From: Euzebya sp.
Lineage (GTDB): Bacteria > Actinomycetota > Nitriliruptoria > Euzebyales > Euzebyaceae
NCBI RefSeq assembly: GCF_964222135.1
Contig: NZ_CAXQBR010000084.1
Location: forward strand, 1-64,000
Length of the DNA: 64,000 nt
Direction of reading: 5' to 3'
Positions 34,285 through 42,748 of this stretch are shown piece after piece. Numbering within the stretch: the stretch's first letter is position 1; every line of letters begins with the position of its first letter. The position numbers and the translations under genes were made by a program. The notes beneath the pieces were generated by a model. The model saw only the letters and a list, made by a program, of their open reading frames with translations. It had not been told where the DNA came from and searched no databases.

Positions 34285-35265
34285 GTGACCGGCCACGCAC
34301 CCCTGCACCTGACCGCCGCCGACGTCCACCGGCTGCTGCCGCCCGCCGTGGCCGTCTCGGTCGCGCGCCGCACCGCGACGACCGTGGCGGCCGGCGGCGT
34401 GTCCGCCGCCGAGCGGACCTGGCACCGGCCTGCGGGGATGCCCGGCCAGATCGGGGTGATGCCCTGCCACCTCCCGGCGGACGGCACCGACCCGGCGATC
34501 TTCACGACCAAGGTCGTCGGCGTCTTCCCCGACGCCGAGGTGTCCGTCGACGGTCTGGTGCTGGTGCTCGACGCCACCACCGGCACGCCCCTCGCCACCG
34601 TCGACGCCGCCGCGGTCACCGCGGTCCGCACCGCCGCGCACAGCGGGTTGTCGATCGACCTCCTCGCCCGCCCCGACGCCGCCACCGCGGCGATCCTCGG
34701 GGCCGGTGCGCAGGGCTGGGCGCACCTCCTCGCCGCCATGGCGGTGCGCCCGATCACGGCGGTCAGGGTCTGGAACCGGACACCGGCACGGGCCGAGTCG
34801 ATGGCCGCGCGCGGGGCTGACGAGCTGGGCCTGGCCGCCACGACCGCCGCGACCCCGGGGGCAGCGGCAGCCGGTGCCGACGTGGTGTGCGCCTGCACCA
34901 ACAGCCCCACACCCCTCCTCGGTGCCGCCGACATCGGGCCGGGCACCCACGTCACCGCGATCGGCGCGTTCACGCCGGACACGCGGGAGCTCGCCGCGGA
35001 CCTCCTCGCCGCCGCCGACGTGATCGTCGTCGACGACCGGGACGCCGCGGCGCACGAGGCCGGCGACGTCCTCCTCGCCATCGCCGAGGGCGCCATCACC
35101 GCCGACGCGGTCACCGCCGACCTGCCCGAGCTCGTCACCGGACGGGTCCGCGCAGCACGGCCCGCGGAGGCGATCACGGTCTACAAGTCCGTCGGGACGT
35201 CGGCGATGGACGCGGTCGCGGTCCGGGCGCTCCTGGCCCGCGCGCCTGGGTACCCTCGGACGTGA
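34285..35265 (+). CDS. Ornithine cyclodeaminase/mu-crystallin family protein
   Basis: This 326-residue protein has the N-terminal dimer domain (LTAADVHRLLPP) and a Rossmann domain with ILGAGAQGWAHL (the NAD(P) glycine motif) near residue 136, followed by VWNRTPARA, and ends with VYKSVGTSAMDAVA. The family includes ornithine cyclodeaminase, alanine dehydrogenase and imine reductases, so the substrate is uncertain. It shares a divergent promoter with the YbaK gene, and its TGA overlaps the ATG of the menJ-type gene. Confidence 0.85.
   Translation: MTGHAPLHLTAADVHRLLPPAVAVSVARRTATTVAAGGVSAAERTWHRPAGMPGQIGVMPCHLPADGTDPAIFTTKVVGVFPDAEVSVDGLVLVLDATTGTPLATVDAAAVTAVRTAAHSGLSIDLLARPDAATAAILGAGAQGWAHLLAAMAVRPITAVRVWNRTPARAESMAARGADELGLAATTAATPGAAAAGADVVCACTNSPTPLLGAADIGPGTHVTAIGAFTPDTRELAADLLAAADVIVVDDRDAAAHEAGDVLLAIAEGAITADAVTADLPELVTGRVRAARPAEAITVYKSVGTSAMDAVAVRALLARAPGYPRT
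35251..35256 (+). promoter_or_regulatory. -10 box (TACCCT) inside the OCD gene for menJ
   Basis: TACCCT lies in the last codons of the OCD-family gene and ends 8 nt before ATG 35265, so menJ could have its own leaderless transcript. Confidence 0.5.
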
Positions 35266-36563
35266 TGGTCACCGTGATGCCGCACACCCCGCACCAGCTG
35301 ACCGGTCCGATCGAGGCCGCCGACGTCGTGGTCGTCGGGGCGGGGCCGGGTGGCGCGGCGGCGGGGTACTTCCTGGCCCGACTCGGCCACGACGTCATCG
35401 TGCTCGAGAAGGAGTCCTTCCCCCGCGACAAGGTCTGCGGGGACGGTCTGACCCCCCGCGCCGTCCACGCCCTGCGGCTGCTCGACCTGCGCGAGGAGGC
35501 CGAGGGCACCCCCGACGGGTGGGCCCGCCAGATCGGCCTGCGCATGTACGGCGGCGGGGTCACCTGGAACATGCCGTGGCCCGAGACCGAGCGCTTCCCG
35601 ACCCACTCGGTGACCGCGACGCGCGCGCTGTTCGACCACACCCTGGCGAAGAACGCCGCCAGCGCCGGCGCCCACGTGTGGGAGCAGACCCGCGCCATCG
35701 CACCCCTGTACGCGACGGCGCGTGAGGACCGGGTCGCCGGCGTGGTCTTCGAGCGGGCCGACGGCAGCCTCGGGGCGATCCGCTCCCGCTCGGTCGTGCT
35801 GGCGGACGGCGGCTCGTCCCGCATGGCGATCGAGCTCGGCGTCCACCGCGACGAGACCCGCCCGATGGGTGCGGCGGTCCGCGCCTACTACCGCAGCCCC
35901 CGCGCGGACATGGACCACATGGAGGGGTTCCTCGAGATGCGGAACCCCGACGGCGAGCTGCTGCCCGGGTACGGCTGGATCTTCCCGCTCGACGACGGGC
36001 TGGTGAACGTCGGCTGGGGGCTGATCTCCACGTCCGAGCACTTCCAGTCGACCAGCTACCGCAAGGTCCTCGACGACTGGGTCGCGAGCTTCCCGCCGGA
36101 GTGGGGGATGGGCCCCGACACCCGGGAGGGGCGGGTCAAGGGCGCCGGCCTGCCGATGGGGCACAACCGGCACCCCCACGTGGTCCGCGGCGCGGTGCTG
36201 GTCGGTGACGCCGGCGGCATGGTCAACCCCTTCAACGGCGAGGGGATCAGCTACGCCATCGAAGCCGCGGAGATGGCGGCCCGCGCGATCGACCGCGCGC
36301 TCCGCACCGGCGACGACGCCGCCCTGGCCGCCTACCCCGCCGAGCTGCGCGCGACGTGGGGCGGCTACTTCCAGCTCGGTCGGATCTTCCTCGAGGTCAT
36401 GGCCAACCCGACCGTGATGCGGCTGTGCACGACCTACGGGATGCCGCGACGGCGGCTGATGGACTTCGTGTTCCGGACGATGGCCCACCTGGTCAACGAC
36501 TCGAACCGGAACGTCACCGACGTGGTGATCAACACCCTGAGCCGCGTGGTCCCCGCCGTCTGA
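35265..36563 (+). CDS. menJ: Geranylgeranyl reductase family flavoprotein, menaquinone reductase-like
   Basis: This 432-residue FAD enzyme has the N-terminal dinucleotide motif VVGAGPGGAAAGYFLARLG with LEKESFPRDKVCGDGL, typical of geranylgeranyl reductases, and the second FAD motif LVGDAGGMVNPFNGEGI (near residue 310). In mycobacteria MenJ saturates one isoprene unit of menaquinone. The men genes in this window favour that role over archaeal-type lipid or chlorophyll side-chain reduction. ATG 35265 overlaps the previous stop and is preceded by a -10 box. Confidence 0.85.
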   Translation: MVTVMPHTPHQLTGPIEAADVVVVGAGPGGAAAGYFLARLGHDVIVLEKESFPRDKVCGDGLTPRAVHALRLLDLREEAEGTPDGWARQIGLRMYGGGVTWNMPWPETERFPTHSVTATRALFDHTLAKNAASAGAHVWEQTRAIAPLYATAREDRVAGVVFERADGSLGAIRSRSVVLADGGSSRMAIELGVHRDETRPMGAAVRAYYRSPRADMDHMEGFLEMRNPDGELLPGYGWIFPLDDGLVNVGWGLISTSEHFQSTSYRKVLDDWVASFPPEWGMGPDTREGRVKGAGLPMGHNRHPHVVRGAVLVGDAGGMVNPFNGEGISYAIEAAEMAARAIDRALRTGDDAALAAYPAELRATWGGYFQLGRIFLEVMANPTVMRLCTTYGMPRRRLMDFVFRTMAHLVNDSNRNVTDVVINTLSRVVPAV

Positions 36564-36593
36564 TCCGTTCCGCCTGACCTCCCGGCGGTCCGC

Positions 36594-36803
36594 TCAGCCG
36601 ACGGTCAGCGCCGTCCCGTCGACGGCCACCACGTCGCCTCGCGACAGCTGACGACCACGCCGGACCTCGACCTCGCCGTTGACCGTGACGCGCCCCTCCG
36701 CCAGCAGCGCCTTCGCGTCCGCGCCCTGGTCGACGACGTCGGCCAGCTTGAGGAGCTGGCCGAGCTTGATCGTGTCCCCGGTGATCTCGACGGAGGTCGG
36801 CAT
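36594..36803 (-). CDS. Small S4-domain RNA-binding protein (RlbA/YbcJ-like)
   Basis: This 69-residue protein is essentially one S4 domain: IKLGQLLKLADVV, then AEGRVTVNGEVEVRRGRQLSRGD. Free-standing S4 proteins bind RNA, often rRNA or stalled ribosomes. ATG 36803 is the start consistent with homologous length. It lies 29 bp downstream of the FAD disulfide reductase gene on the same strand and converges on menJ. Confidence 0.85.
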   Translation of the reverse strand: MPTSVEITGDTIKLGQLLKLADVVDQGADAKALLAEGRVTVNGEVEVRRGRQLSRGDVVAVDGTALTVG

Positions 36804-36832
36804 GGGGCCAGTGTGCCCCGCCGGCCGCGACG

Positions 36833-38239
36833 TCAGCGGTCGAGGGCTCCGCGGTCGAGGGCATCGCACAGGTCCTCGATCGCCGGACCGAACCCCTCGG
36901 TCCAGGTGGGGAACGGGTGCACGAGGTCGGCGAGGAGGTCCGCGGTCGCCCGCGCCTTGATCGCGAGCGCGAACTCGCTGACGGACTCTCCGGCCGAGGG
37001 CCCGGCCAGCGACGCGCCCACGAGCGTCCGGTCGCTGCGATCGCCGACCAGCACGAGCCGTCCAGCCGCGACACCCTCCACGCTCGCCCGGGCGGTGGCG
37101 CCGAGGTCGAACGCCACCGAGACCGCATCGATCCCCGCCTCCTCGGCCTGCTCGCGGGTCAGCCCGACCGCCGCGACCTCGGGGGAGGTGTAGACGGCCC
37201 GCGGGATGGCCCGGTAGTCCGCGGTCGCGTCCTCGCCCAGGAGGTTGGCCGCCGCGATCGCCGCCTGGTAGTTCGCGGTGTGGGTGAAGGGCGCGACGTC
37301 GGTCACGTCGCCGATGGCCCAGACGTCATCCGCCCCCTCCACGCGGCAGCGGTCGTCGGTGCGGAGGTCGTCGGGGTCGATGCCCAGGCGCTCGAGCCCG
37401 AGCCCGCCGGTGCGGGGCCGCGTGCCGATCGCCACGACGATCTGGTCCACGGCCACACGCCGGTCACCGAACACCGCGACGTGGCCGCCGTCCGCCGGCT
37501 CGACGCGGTCGAGGTCGACGCCCTCGAGGACCGTGACGTCGTCGTCCTCGAGCGCGCGCCGCAGGTCGGCGGCGATCTCGGGCTCCTCGGCGCCCCCCAG
37601 CAGCGAGGACGCGTCCGCCAGCGTGACGTCGGCCCCGAACCGCGCGTACGCCTGGGCGATCTCGCACCCGACCGGTCCGCCGCCGAGGACGAGCATCGAC
37701 CGGGGACGGCGACGCGCCGTCCACGCCTCCTCATACGTCCAGGGCGTGGCGTCGGCCAGGCCGGGCACGTCGGGGACGACGGCCTGCGAACCGGTCGCGA
37801 TCACGAGGTGGTCGAAGGCCACCTGCGTCGTGCCGTCCGGTCCCACCACCTCGAGGGAGCCGGCGCCGGTGACGCGGCCCTCCCCCCGGATGAGCTGCGC
37901 CCCGGCGTCGTGCAGGCTCTTCACGTGGTCGCCGTCGTCGTGACCCGCCGCGGCCTCGTCGCGACGGCGGACGGCCCGCAGGAACGCCTCGGCGCCCGGC
38001 TGCAGGACGATCGGGCCGCCCGTCGCGCCCAGGTCCTCGGCGGCGCCCACCGTCGCCCGCGCGGCGGCGCTCACCAGCATGGCCTTGGACGGGATGCAGG
38101 CGACGAACGGGCAGGCGCCGCCGACCAGCCGCCGCTCCACGACGGCGACGTCGACGTCGCGGCCGGCCAGCTCGGTGGCCAGCCGCTCCCCTCCTGAACC
38201 GGCGCCGAGGACGGCCACGTCGACGTGCTGGGTCCGCAT
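36833..38239 (-). CDS. Pyridine nucleotide-disulfide oxidoreductase
   Basis: This 468-residue flavoprotein has the N-terminal FAD motif (VLGAGSGGERLA), a redox-active pair in CPFVACIPSK (CxxxxC), the NAD(P)H motif LGGGPVGCE, the second FAD motif DVWAIGDV and a C-terminal dimerisation domain with HPFPTWTE, which contains the catalytic His-Glu pair. This is the class I layout shared by lipoamide dehydrogenase, mercuric reductase and mycothione reductase. The substrate is not clear; no 2-oxo-acid dehydrogenase genes are nearby. ATG 38239 lies 2 bp after the stop of a small acidic protein gene. Confidence 0.88.
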   Translation of the reverse strand: MRTQHVDVAVLGAGSGGERLATELAGRDVDVAVVERRLVGGACPFVACIPSKAMLVSAAARATVGAAEDLGATGGPIVLQPGAEAFLRAVRRRDEAAAGHDDGDHVKSLHDAGAQLIRGEGRVTGAGSLEVVGPDGTTQVAFDHLVIATGSQAVVPDVPGLADATPWTYEEAWTARRRPRSMLVLGGGPVGCEIAQAYARFGADVTLADASSLLGGAEEPEIAADLRRALEDDDVTVLEGVDLDRVEPADGGHVAVFGDRRVAVDQIVVAIGTRPRTGGLGLERLGIDPDDLRTDDRCRVEGADDVWAIGDVTDVAPFTHTANYQAAIAAANLLGEDATADYRAIPRAVYTSPEVAAVGLTREQAEEAGIDAVSVAFDLGATARASVEGVAAGRLVLVGDRSDRTLVGASLAGPSAGESVSEFALAIKARATADLLADLVHPFPTWTEGFGPAIEDLCDALDRGALDR

Positions 38240-38241
38240 GC

Positions 38242-38451
38242 CTACTCCCCGCCCTTCTCCCGCAGGTGCGACCGACGCTCCCGGGTGGTCTCGTCCTCCT
38301 GCGGGGCGTCGCCGGCCGGCGCAGGGGTCTCCTGGCCCGAGCCGACGGGGTTCATGCCCGTCTGGCCGGGTCCGCCGGGGCGGTCGGCCTTCGGCGGGTG
38401 GTCGCCGGGGGCTGCGTCATCGCGGTCGCGGTCGGTGGGGTCGCCGTCCAT
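38242..38451 (-). CDS. Small hydrophilic acidic protein
   Basis: This 69-residue, low-complexity Asp/Pro/Gly/Arg-rich sequence has no hydrophobic core and is probably disordered. It ends 2 bp before the start of the FAD disulfide reductase gene, so it may serve mainly for coupled translation. A longer start at 38496 is possible. I do not recognise a family. Confidence 0.45.
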   Translation of the reverse strand: MDGDPTDRDRDDAAPGDHPPKADRPGGPGQTGMNPVGSGQETPAPAGDAPQEDETTRERRSHLREKGGE

Positions 38452-38518
38452 GGCACACGCCCTACCCGACGTGGTCGAGCGCGATACCGACCGCACGGGC
38501 GGCCGCCGACGGGGACCC

Positions 38519-38562
38519 CGATCGGGGCCTCTCTCGCCTCACGGCGAAGAAGGCCCCGATCG
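38519..38562 (-). terminator. Bipartite hairpin terminator, copy 2
   Basis: The outer arms CGATCGGGGCCT and AGGCCCCGATCG enclose 3-nt internal loops, the inner stem TCGCC/GGCGA and a 4-nt loop, the same design as 11677-11724. It lies just beyond the stop of the YczE-like gene. Confidence 0.75.
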
Positions 38563-38586
38563 TGCCCGCGGGTCAGGGCACGCCGA

Positions 38587-39225
38587 TCAGGTGCGGAGGG
38601 ACTCCGGCAGGGGGGTGTCGGCCAGGCGGTGGCCCAGCCGCAGCGCGGGCTCGATGACGAGCGGCAGGGCGAGCGTCACCACGAGGGTGCCCAGGCCGAA
38701 CTGGCCGCCCATCGCGACGCCGACGGCGACGAGGCCGGCGTCGAGCCCGAAGCGGACGAGGCCGGGGCGGAGCCGGTAGCGCCGGTACAGCCCGACGAAG
38801 ATCGAGTCCTGCGCGGAGGCGCCCAGGTCGGAGGCCAGGTAGAACGCGACGCCGATGCTGAGCAGCGCCATGCCGACGCCCATCAGGCCCACCCGGCCGG
38901 CGACGGTCTCCGGCGTGCCGAGCACCTCGAGCAGCGCCCCGATGCCGAGGCCCGCGCAGGCGAGCACGCCGGTCGCGATCCACGGGCGCTGCCCCAGCCA
39001 CACCCAGGCGACGACGAGGACGATGAGCGACTCGACGACGGCGACGGCGGCGAAGCTCGCGCCGGTCAGCTCGACCAGGCCGGTCTCGAGCACCTGCCAG
39101 GACCCGACGCCGAGGTCGGCGGCCATGGTGAGGGCGATGCCGGTGATGAGGCAGCACAGACCGGCGGTGAACACCGCCCAACGGCGAGGCGACCCCAACC
39201 CCGGCGACGGGGCGATGGTGGACAC
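38587..39225 (-). CDS. YczE/YitT-like five-helix membrane protein
   Basis: This 212-residue membrane protein has about five helices and the repeated signature LTMAADLGVGSWQVL and LASDLGASAQDSIF, which marks the YczE family. Its role is unknown in most species. GTG 39225 is 6 nt from a TACCGT box, indicating its own leaderless transcript after the terminator of the upstream MFS gene. A bipartite hairpin terminates it. Confidence 0.8.
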   Translation of the reverse strand: MSTIAPSPGLGSPRRWAVFTAGLCCLITGIALTMAADLGVGSWQVLETGLVELTGASFAAVAVVESLIVLVVAWVWLGQRPWIATGVLACAGLGIGALLEVLGTPETVAGRVGLMGVGMALLSIGVAFYLASDLGASAQDSIFVGLYRRYRLRPGLVRFGLDAGLVAVGVAMGGQFGLGTLVVTLALPLVIEPALRLGHRLADTPLPESLRT

Positions 39226-39231
39226 CCCTCC

Positions 39232-39237
39232 ACGGTA
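39232..39237 (-). promoter_or_regulatory. -10 box (TACCGT) for the YczE-like gene
   Basis: TACCGT on the minus strand ends 6 nt before GTG 39225. Confidence 0.5.
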
Positions 39238-39243
39238 GCGGTC

Positions 39244-39262
39244 CCGGGGGGCTCCGCCCCGG
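39244..39262 (-). terminator. Hairpin behind the MFS gene
   Basis: CCGGGG and CCCCGG arms with a 7-nt loop lie 4-22 bp beyond the MFS stop codon and before the YczE promoter. Confidence 0.45.
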
Positions 39263-39265
39263 CGG

Positions 39266-40819
39266 TCAGACCCGCTGCAGCAGCCTGGACACGTACAGGG
39301 TCTGGGCGACCAGCGCGACCACGCCGGCGATGACCAGGCCGATGTGGGCCTCGATCGTCAGCGCGGTCGGCACCACCGCGCCGGCGACCCACGCGAGCTG
39401 GAAGATCGTCTCGGACCGCGTGAACGCCCGGCCGCGGTCGCGCGGTGCGACCATCGTCTGCAGCAGGCCGTCGAAGGCGAACTTCGCCGTGCCCCAGGCG
39501 TAGCCCGCCGCGAGGGACAGGAACGCCGCGGCCGGCAGCCCGAAGAACTGCCCGGCGACGAAGGCGGCGGCCGCCTCGACCGCGAGCGCGGCGACCACCA
39601 TCGGCTCCTCCCGCAGCGCGCGCTCCAGCACCGGCGCGACCAGGGCGGCCAGCCCGTACCCGCCGCCCGCGGCCGCCAGCACCGCGCCGAAGTCGGCCAG
39701 CGGCGCCTCGACGTCGCGGAACGCGAAGGCGAGCAGGAGGACGAGGAACCCGTTGAGCAGCCGTACGACCGCCGTGGCGAACCGGGCCAACCGGAGCTGC
39801 GTGGTCACCCGCGGGTCGGGTCGGGACCCGTCGACCCCCTCGACCTCCACGTCGGCCCCCCCGCCCTCCTCCCGGGTGGCCTGCGGGAGGTCGGCGAGGC
39901 GCTGGGTGCGCGGCGTCGCGGTCCGCAGGGGGAGGGGGGGCGGCTCGGGGTCGCCCTCGTCGTCCTCCGGCGTGACGTCCACCGTCGGCAGGGCCATCGA
40001 CTGCCACGTGGCCACGCCGAAGACGAGGGCGGCGGCCACCAGCACCGCCTGGGAGGACACCAGCGCCAGCCCCGCGCCGATGGGGGCGGCCAGCGCGCCC
40101 CCGATCACGCTGATCTGGGCCAGCTTCGCGTTCGCGGTCACCAGCGCGATGGCGTTCGTGAGGGCCTGGGGCAGCAGCGCCGACCGGCTGATGCCGTGCA
40201 CCCGCGACAGGACGAGCAAGGTGAAGGCGAGGGGGAACAGCCAGATGCCGTCGGCGAGCGGCACCAGCGCCGCCGCGGCCACGACGCGGATCAGCGAGGA
40301 CCCGATCAGGATGGCCCGCTCGGCGCCGGCCCGGTCGAACACCCGCCCGAGCAGCGGCCCGATCACCGCGAACGGCGCGACGGTCAGCAGGAGGTACAGC
40401 GCGACGTTGCCGCGCGCCTCCGCCGACGGCACCTGGAAGAACAGCGAGTTGGCCAGGGCCACCGCGACCAGGGTGTCCCCGGCGGTGGAGGCGGCGTGGG
40501 CGTTCGCGAGGGTCCTGAACGCCGGTCCGCCGGCGCCGAACAGCTCGCTGACCCGCTGCCGGACCGCGCGGCCGGCACGTGCGGTGGGTCGGGACGCGGC
40601 CCGTGCGGCGCGGCGCCGGGCCTCGGCCTCGGATGGCAGCGGCATGTCCCCACCCGGACCGTACGGCCCGTGGGGTCCCCCGGCCGCCTGGAGGTCCGGT
40701 GGGGGAGGGGGCTCCTCGGCGTCGTCCCACAGGCTCAGCGGGCGGGCGAGGGCGGGATCGTCGGCGCGGCGACCAGGGGGGTCCTGGGGGCTGTCGGAGG
40801 TGTCGGCGGGGTGCCCCAT
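39266..40819 (-). CDS. MFS transporter
   Basis: This 517-residue major facilitator has a disordered Pro/Asp-rich N-terminus (about residues 1-90), then twelve predicted helices. The loop after helix 2 has LGRVFDRAGAERA, a variant of the MFS motif A (GxxxDRxGRR). A charged central loop lies at about residues 285-340. Its substrate is unknown; such proteins are often efflux pumps. ATG 40819 is 8 nt from a TAGCCT box on the minus strand, supporting this start over upstream codons. Confidence 0.82.
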   Translation of the reverse strand: MGHPADTSDSPQDPPGRRADDPALARPLSLWDDAEEPPPPPDLQAAGGPHGPYGPGGDMPLPSEAEARRRAARAASRPTARAGRAVRQRVSELFGAGGPAFRTLANAHAASTAGDTLVAVALANSLFFQVPSAEARGNVALYLLLTVAPFAVIGPLLGRVFDRAGAERAILIGSSLIRVVAAAALVPLADGIWLFPLAFTLLVLSRVHGISRSALLPQALTNAIALVTANAKLAQISVIGGALAAPIGAGLALVSSQAVLVAAALVFGVATWQSMALPTVDVTPEDDEGDPEPPPLPLRTATPRTQRLADLPQATREEGGGADVEVEGVDGSRPDPRVTTQLRLARFATAVVRLLNGFLVLLLAFAFRDVEAPLADFGAVLAAAGGGYGLAALVAPVLERALREEPMVVAALAVEAAAAFVAGQFFGLPAAAFLSLAAGYAWGTAKFAFDGLLQTMVAPRDRGRAFTRSETIFQLAWVAGAVVPTALTIEAHIGLVIAGVVALVAQTLYVSRLLQRV

Positions 40820-40827
40820 CGCCGTGG

Positions 40828-40833
40828 AGGCTA
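40828..40833 (-). promoter_or_regulatory. -10 box (TAGCCT) for the MFS gene
   Basis: TAGCCT on the minus strand ends 8 nt before ATG 40819 with no ribosome-binding site between. Confidence 0.55.
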
Positions 40834-40868
40834 CCGATCCACCACCCCGTCCGAACCGCCCGGAGGGC

Positions 40869-40886
40869 TTGTGAAGCCTTTCACAT
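40869..40886. promoter_or_regulatory. Rex operator upstream of nuoA
   Basis: TTGTGAAGCCTTTCACAT matches the Rex consensus TTGTGAANNNNTTCACAA at all but the last fixed base. It overlaps the nuo -35 hexamer (40880-40885). Rex represses respiratory genes, including nuo in Streptomyces, when NADH is low, and releases DNA when NADH is high. Confidence 0.8.
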
Positions 40887-40908
40887 GGCGAGGGGCGGCT
40901 GCTAGGCT
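40880..40908 (+). promoter_or_regulatory. Promoter of the nuo operon
   Basis: A -35 hexamer TTCACA (40880-40885) and a -10 hexamer TAGGCT (40903-40908) are 17 bp apart. This predicts a start near 40915 and a leader of about 100 nt. The -35 is embedded in the Rex site. Confidence 0.65.
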
Positions 40909-41017
40909 GCGGCCCCGCCCTGCACGGGCTCCGCTGCAGGTCGACCCCGGGCACGCAGACTGGTGGCCCCACTGCGCCGGTGAGCCCCGATCCCGACCGA
41001 GGAAGTGAGTCGCAGAA

Positions 41018-41383
41018 GTGCTGGTTGAGTACCTGCCCATCGCGCTGCTCTTCGCCGTGGCGACGGTCTTCGTCGTCGCGAGCGTCCTGGTCTCCGCGAA
41101 GCTCGGGCCCAAGAACCCCAACCCGACGAAGAGCGCCGCCTACGAGTCCGGCATCCTGCCCGACCCCGAGACGGCGGTTGCCGGCCAGCGCTTCCCGGTG
41201 AAGTTCTACCTGGTGGCGATGCTGTTCATCATCTTCGACGTGGAGGCCGTCTTCGTGTACCCGTGGGCGACCGTCCTGGGCGAGCTGTCCTGGTACGGGC
41301 TCGCGGTGATGGGCGTGTTCCTCGCGCTGCTGCTCGAGTCGTTCTTCTACGTCGTGCGGAAGGGGGGTCTCGAGTGGGAATAG
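41018..41383 (+). CDS. nuoA: NADH-quinone oxidoreductase subunit A
   Basis: This 121-residue protein has three membrane helices. The loop after helix 1 carries [11 protein letters not shown] (the conserved YExG loop near the quinone tunnel) and helix 2 contains [15 protein letters not shown]. It is the first gene of the 14-gene complex I operon. GTG 41018 is the first codon in frame after an AGGAAGTG stretch. It overlaps nuoB by 10 nt. Confidence 0.95.
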   Translation: MLVEYLPIALLFAVATVFVVASVLVSAKLGPKNPNPTKSAAYESGILPDPETAVAGQRFPVKFYLVAMLFIIFDVEAVFVYPWATVLGELSWYGLAVMGVFLALLLESFFYVVRKGGLEWE

Positions 41384-42081
41384 AGTCGAAGCTCCCCAAC
41401 GGCGTCCTGCTGACCACGGTCGAGAAGCTGATCGGCAACGCCCGGGCCGGCTCGCCGATGCCGCTGACCTTCGGCCTGGCGTGCTGCGCGATCGAGATGA
41501 TGACCACCGGCGGCGCCAACTACGACATGGCGCGCTTCGGCATGGAGGTGTTCCGCCCCTCCCCCCGACAGGCCGACCTGATGATCGTCGCCGGGCGGGT
41601 CAGCCAGAAGATGGCCCCGGTCCTGCGGAACCTCTACGACCAGATGGCGGACCCGAAGTGGGTCATCGCCATGGGCGTGTGCGCGTCCTCGGGCGGCATG
41701 TTCAACAACTACGCGATCGTCCAGGGCGTCGACCACGTCGTCCCGGTCGACATGTACGTCCCCGGCTGCCCCCCGCGCCCCGAGCTGCTGCTCGACGGGA
41801 TCCTGAAGCTGCACGACAAGATGCGGAACGAGCAGCTCGTCGAGCGCCCGCGCGAGGGCGAGTCGATGGCGGACTTCCGGAAGCGGACCGGCTGGGTCGA
41901 CGGCGAGACCGTCGAGGAGCCGGACATGACCGCACCGGCGCTGCACCGGATCATGCCGAAGGAGGCCGTCGTCGGCGGCCGCTCCTCCCGCTCGGACGTG
42001 GTCCTCGAACGCCAGCGCCTGCAGGCCCAGGGCAAGCCCGGCTCGTCGTGGGCGGTCCTCGACGGGGACGACGCCCGATGA
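41374..42081 (+). CDS. nuoB: NADH-quinone oxidoreductase subunit B
   Basis: This 235-residue peripheral-arm subunit binds cluster N2, with ligands GLACCAIE (adjacent cysteines), GVCASSG and VPGCPPRPE, the last electron carrier before quinone. The C-terminus is extended by about 60 charged residues relative to typical NuoB. GTG 41374 lies inside nuoA, and its stop overlaps nuoC (ATGA). It differs clearly from the second NuoB at 63313. Confidence 0.96.
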   Translation: MGIESKLPNGVLLTTVEKLIGNARAGSPMPLTFGLACCAIEMMTTGGANYDMARFGMEVFRPSPRQADLMIVAGRVSQKMAPVLRNLYDQMADPKWVIAMGVCASSGGMFNNYAIVQGVDHVVPVDMYVPGCPPRPELLLDGILKLHDKMRNEQLVERPREGESMADFRKRTGWVDGETVEEPDMTAPALHRIMPKEAVVGGRSSRSDVVLERQRLQAQGKPGSSWAVLDGDDAR

Positions 42082-42737
42082 CCGGGTCGGAGACCACCGG
42101 ACAGAGCGAAGGCCTGAGCGGCGCCTACACCGAGGGTCGCGAGGACACCGCCGGGGCGTCCGGTCTGTCGCTGCAGCTCCAGGAGCTCCGCGAGGTCCTG
42201 ACCGACGCGCTGCCCGGCACCCGCGCGACCGAGCACCGCGGCGAGCTGACCCTCGAGGTGGCGCCGGAGGCGCTGCTCGACGTCCTGACGTTCTGCCGCG
42301 ACGACGAGCGGGTGTCCTGCGAGCTTCTGAGCGACCTGTCGGCCGTGCACTGGCCCGGCGGCCTCATCCGGGAGAACCTGCAGGAGACGACCGGCTGGCC
42401 GGAGTTCACCGAGGAGGTCGCGGAGGGCCGCTTCGACGTCAACTACGTCCTGCGGTCGGCCACCCTCCACCACTGGTTCCGGGTCCGCGTCCGGGTGCCG
42501 GACGCCGAGGGCTCGTCGCTGCCCAGCGCGGCCGGGTTGTGGTCGTCCGCGGTCTTCATGGAGCGCGAGGTCTACGACATGGCGGGGATCATCTTCGACG
42601 ACCACCCCGGGCTCACGCGGATCCACATGCCCGAGGACTGGGTGGGCCACCCCCACCGCAAGGACTACCCCCTCGGCGGGGTGGAGGTCATGTACAAGGG
42701 CAAGACGATCCCGCCGCCCGACGAGCGCACGTACTGA
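42078..42737 (+). CDS. nuoC: NADH-quinone oxidoreductase subunit C
   Basis: This 219-residue 30-kDa subunit has the conserved C-terminal stretch [20 protein letters not shown] and [12 protein letters not shown]. The N-terminal 45 residues are a variable extension. It docks onto NuoD next to the quinone site. It overlaps nuoB by 4 nt and ends 11 bp before nuoD. Confidence 0.94.
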   Translation: MTGSETTGQSEGLSGAYTEGREDTAGASGLSLQLQELREVLTDALPGTRATEHRGELTLEVAPEALLDVLTFCRDDERVSCELLSDLSAVHWPGGLIRENLQETTGWPEFTEEVAEGRFDVNYVLRSATLHHWFRVRVRVPDAEGSSLPSAAGLWSSAVFMEREVYDMAGIIFDDHPGLTRIHMPEDWVGHPHRKDYPLGGVEVMYKGKTIPPPDERTY

Positions 42738-42748
42738 GGCACGAGCAC

